From NCBI RefSeq assembly GCF_012926525.1, contig NZ_JABBNI010000008.1, positions 62,001 through 126,000 on the forward strand: a stretch of DNA of 64,000 nucleotides. Direction: 5' to 3'. The stretch comes from Clostridium muellerianum. GTDB lineage: Bacteria > Bacillota > Clostridia > Clostridiales > Clostridiaceae. Below are positions 61,137 through 64,000 of this stretch, in pieces. Both the position numbers and the translations under genes were made by a program. The notes below the pieces were generated by a model. The model did not search any database and had not been told where the DNA came from. It saw only the letters and a list, made by a program, of their open reading frames with translations. Positions within the stretch are counted from its first letter, which is position 1. Each line of letters starts with the position of its first letter.

Positions 61137-61191
61137 TATAATATGGATTTCCAGCCGCTTATACAATACATAGTATAAATTATTATTATAT

Positions 61192-62151
61192 CTAGTTCAT
61201 AAATTTTCGGTATTCACTAGGAAGAATACCGACATTTCTTTGAAACAATTCTGCAAATCGGCTGGCATTGGAATATCCTACAGTTTTAGCTATCTGTGCA
61301 ATACTCAATTCTGTGTTGGAAAGCAGAAATTCAGCTTGTCCAATACGTGCTTGCTGGATATATTCTGTGATAGTACAGCCATTTACCTGTTTAAAGGTCT
61401 TTTTTAATTTTGTTTGTCCCATACAAGCAATTTTAGATAGTTGATGAAGGTTAAGGGAATATGTAGCATGATCGTTGATATAAGAGGTAACATTTTTTAT
61501 TTGTTCTTTATCAGTTTCAGAAATATGCTTGTGTTCTTTGCTGCATTTATGGAAATGTTCCACTACTAGAGAAACTGCTTCATTTACCTTTGCTTCGTAG
61601 AATAGCTTTGCACTTATGCCATTTCCACGGTATTCGGCTACTTGGTTCAGAAGCAGTAGCATTTCTGGAAAATTAGATGTTTCGTCAATAGAGCAGAAAG
61701 CCTCATAAGGATTGATATAATCTTCTGGATATTTTTCTTTTAGATAACTTATATAATAGTCTGGAAGGATCTCAATGCCAACGGATTTTACAGGCATTCG
61801 CTTGTGAATGACAGCTTTATAGGTATTATGATTTCCTATGTATGTCTTAATACAATTGGCATTAATTCTTCGATATGGATTCAGCTCGTGACCGGTAATA
61901 GATTGATAATAAGAAATACTCATACATTCTGGCATCATACATTCAAATAAGTAATCTTCATGAAAAGAAAAATCGTGTATTTTGATAACAAATAAATTTG
62001 TTTTAGAATAAACCCAGTAAAATCCTTCCCCTAATTCTTTGGAAAGAGCAAAGGTCTGACCACAGCAGTTAAATTTATCATTTGATTCCACGGGAAAAAA
62101 TCCTCTCTCTGTCAATATGGTCTCATAAAAGCATGCAATCCTATCTTTCAT
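61192..62151 (-). CDS. AraC-family regulator of the third ABC module
   Basis: Regulator of 319 residues with a sensory N-terminal domain and a C-terminal double HTH (YSLNLHQLSKIACMGQTKLK, ELSIAQIAKTVGYSNASRFA, then ELFQRNVGILPSEYRKF). RBS AAGGAGG. It is divergent from the ABC gene at 62509, the usual layout for an activator and its target, with a palindrome between them. Confidence 0.92.
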   Translation of the reverse strand: MKDRIACFYETILTERGFFPVESNDKFNCCGQTFALSKELGEGFYWVYSKTNLFVIKIHDFSFHEDYLFECMMPECMSISYYQSITGHELNPYRRINANCIKTYIGNHNTYKAVIHKRMPVKSVGIEILPDYYISYLKEKYPEDYINPYEAFCSIDETSNFPEMLLLLNQVAEYRGNGISAKLFYEAKVNEAVSLVVEHFHKCSKEHKHISETDKEQIKNVTSYINDHATYSLNLHQLSKIACMGQTKLKKTFKQVNGCTITEYIQQARIGQAEFLLSNTELSIAQIAKTVGYSNASRFAELFQRNVGILPSEYRKFMN

Positions 62152-62508
62152 AGATCCTCCTTATAAAAATATAAAAATATGCTTTTGGCAAATAAGAATT
62201 CTCAGCATTTTTTAAAAATTAAATTTTTAATGCCTTAATCGGACGTAAATTGAACACGATTAGACATAACTAACTCCATTCTATTGAAAGCTATAAGGTT
62301 GTATGATAATTTATTTAATGAGGTTAGTTAAAACTAACACTTATTATAATAACATATATTCTTGGAACGTCAAGAATAAAAAACTTATCTAAAATGGATA
62401 AAATTATATTTGTTGTTATCCATGATACAGAACTTATTGGTAGTTGTTGTACAAAAATCATACACTTGGACAAATTAATATAGGTTTTATGAAAGGAGAG
62501 GATTCTAA
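62152..62508. promoter_or_regulatory. Divergent control region of the third ABC module
   Basis: About 357 bases with the palindrome GTTAGTTAAAACTAAC (62323-62338); a half-site AACTAAC also occurs near 62268. The palindrome resembles metal-repressor (DtxR-like) sites and lies between the AraC and ABC genes. No clear promoter boxes could be assigned. RBS GAAAGGAGAG precedes the ABC start. Confidence 0.5.
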
Positions 62509-64000
62509 ATGAAAAAAGAATCTAGTATAAAAAAGCTGTTTGCATATGCTGGAAGTTTTAAGTATTTAACAATAGCTTCATGGATATTGTCTGCAGCAAG
62601 TGCTCTTATAGCATTGATACCTTTTGTTTTTATATGGAAAATTATTAGAGAGGCTTTGAAGGCTGCACCAAATTTCAGTAATGCAGAAAATCTCACATAC
62701 TATGGATGGATGGCGGTGCTTTTTTCTGTTTTGTCTATGGCCATTTATTTAGGAGCTTTAATGTGTTCCCATATAGCTGCATTTCGTGTGCAGGCAAATA
62801 TAAGATCAAAGACTATGCACCATATTCTTACATTACCCTTAGGATTCATGAACGATATTGGAAGTGGAAAACTTAGAAAAATTGTTAATGAATCCAGTGC
62901 AGCAACAGAAACTTATTTGGCACATCAATTGCCAGATCGTGCAGGTGCTCTAGCAACTCCTTTTGGTTTACTTGCAGTGCTTTTGTTTTTTGACTTTCGC
63001 CTAGGGCTTTTGAGCTTAATACCAGTTGTGATAGCTTTTGCAATTATGTCAGCAATGACTGGGTCTAGAATGCAGCAGAAAATGAAAGAATATCAGAATT
63101 CCTTGGAACAGATGTCAAATGAAGCAGTAGAATATGTACGAGGTATACCTGTAGTAAAAACTTTTGGTCAGTCCGTTTTTTCTTTTAAACGATTTAAAGC
63201 ATCCATTGATAATTATGAAAAGTGGGTGGTTTCTTATACCAAAGACTTACGTATGCCAATGATACTTTATACTACAGCTATTAATGCAGTTTTTGCGGTA
63301 CTAATTGCAGCAGCTTTATTTTTCACAAGAAATGGAGTTACTAATGATTTTTTATTAAATCTTTTGTTTTACATCATTATTACCCCAATTATAACTGTTA
63401 CTTTGAACAAAATTATGTATTCCAGTGAAAATATGATGATTGTGGAGGATGCGTTAGATAGAATTGATAGTATATTGAATATGAGACCATTGTATGAAAA
63501 TGCAGCACCTAAGCATCCTAAGGATAATTCTATTATACTTAAAGATGTATCATTTTGTTATAAAGATGCACAGGAGAATGCATTAAAGCACATTTCATTG
63601 AAAATTAATCCTGGTGAGCATGTGGCTTTTGTAGGACCTTCTGGTGGTGGAAAAACAACTTTAGCTAGTGTAATAGCACGTTTTTGGGATGTGGATAGTG
63701 GTAAAGTTTCTATAGGTGGAATAGATGTGAAAGATATTTCAAAAGAAGAACTGATGAATATTGTTTCATTTGTATTTCAAGACAGCAAGCTTTTGAAAAC
63801 TTCAATTTTTGAAAATGTTCGTCTTGGAAAACGCGATGCAACCAGAGAAGAAGTATTAAAAGCGTTAAAGGATGCTCAGTGTGAGGATATTATAGAAAAA
63901 ATGACAGATGGAATGGATACAATAATTGGTACAAAAGGAAATTACCTTTCTGGAGGTGAAGCACAGCGTATTTCTATTGCTAGAGCTATGCTTAAAAATT
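62509..64000 (+). CDS. ABC half-transporter of the third module, 3' end missing
   Basis: Open frame from ATG 62509 through the window's end (about 497 residues; MKKESSIKKLFAYAGSFKYL start). Six membrane helices, Walker A GPSGGGKTT, Q-loop FVFQDSKLLKTSI, signature LSGGE near base 63950; Walker B lies beyond the end. It keeps the coupling loop pattern and the style of the pair 1 and 2 subunits. A partner gene is expected immediately downstream. Confidence 0.92.
   Translation, partial: MKKESSIKKLFAYAGSFKYLTIASWILSAASALIALIPFVFIWKIIREALKAAPNFSNAENLTYYGWMAVLFSVLSMAIYLGALMCSHIAAFRVQANIRSKTMHHILTLPLGFMNDIGSGKLRKIVNESSAATETYLAHQLPDRAGALATPFGLLAVLLFFDFRLGLLSLIPVVIAFAIMSAMTGSRMQQKMKEYQNSLEQMSNEAVEYVRGIPVVKTFGQSVFSFKRFKASIDNYEKWVVSYTKDLRMPMILYTTAINAVFAVLIAAALFFTRNGVTNDFLLNLLFYIIITPIITVTLNKIMYSSENMMIVEDALDRIDSILNMRPLYENAAPKHPKDNSIILKDVSFCYKDAQENALKHISLKINPGEHVAFVGPSGGGKTTLASVIARFWDVDSGKVSIGGIDVKDISKEELMNIVSFVFQDSKLLKTSIFENVRLGKRDATREEVLKALKDAQCEDIIEKMTDGMDTIIGTKGNYLSGGEAQRISIARAMLKN

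Overview
The window is low-GC DNA from an anaerobic, spore-forming, motile Clostridium (sensu stricto type). This is inferred from the AT-rich codon use, strong GGAGG ribosome sites, an alpha/beta small acid-soluble spore protein, flagellin with csrA beside it, cell-wall-binding-repeat (CWB2) proteins, FeoAB iron uptake, a NapH/NosR-like FMN protein and DUF4317/DUF3793 genes. I cannot name the species. I see no rRNA, tRNA or CRISPR array.

Layout. 1-5.1 kb: the end of an ABC exporter, a DUF4317 protein, and a TetR-led operon (membrane-anchored flavodoxin-like protein, CDP-alcohol phosphatidyltransferase) followed by an ArsC/Spx-like protein. 5.3-10.8 kb: a predicted flavin-based electron-transfer locus, with ApbE flavin transferase, a membrane Fe-S protein ending in two FMN-binding domains, and a NitT/TauT-type ABC importer. 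11-19 kb: a MalT-like LuxR regulator, csrA, a very large flagellin with an almost perfect internal 390-bp duplication, a Kelch/FN3 exported protein whose signal peptide is out of frame, and a spore protein. The flagellin leader carries two clear candidate CsrA sites. 19-23.2 kb: radical SAM, zinc-ribbon/GyrI and WYL-regulator genes among related long-palindrome elements. One element has terminal inverted repeats and a 6-bp target duplication. 23.2-36.2 kb: a CNNM/CorC protein, a DUF1259 protein, then a Fur-boxed iron region (small winged-helix protein, Fur-family regulator, flavodoxin, DUF3793, FeoA, FeoA, FeoB, Cys-rich membrane peptide), two exported cell-surface proteins, and a second feoA-feoB pair on the minus strand. 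36.3-42.6 kb: AEC transporter, a Bce-type peptide-sensing/resistance module (permease, ATPase, histidine kinase, response regulator) and a small membrane protein. 42.8-46.2 kb: nitroreductase, DtxR-family regulator, a Fur-type promoter in front of a broken AraC gene, and a MATE pump.

46.7-64 kb is an accessory region built from repeated modules: a TetR or AraC regulator followed by two fused membrane-ATPase ABC half-transporters (YbtP/YbtQ-like heterodimers). Two modules are complete (48.7-53.3 and 54.2-58.4 kb) and a third runs off the end. The first is preceded by a TetR, alpha/beta-hydrolase and small membrane protein group with visibly higher GC than the rest. Several regulators here are decayed (AraC, AraC-GyrI, TetR remnants), and an IS91-like transposase remnant lies between the first two modules. 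Each complete module has a hairpin terminator between the regulator and its ABC pair.

Most noteworthy are the three-copy 240-280-nt palindromic element with compensatory changes in its stems, the flagellin duplication and CsrA sites, the out-of-frame signal peptide of the Kelch protein, the double-FMN electron conduit with a signal-less ApbE, and the repeated regulator-terminator-ABC pair modules.
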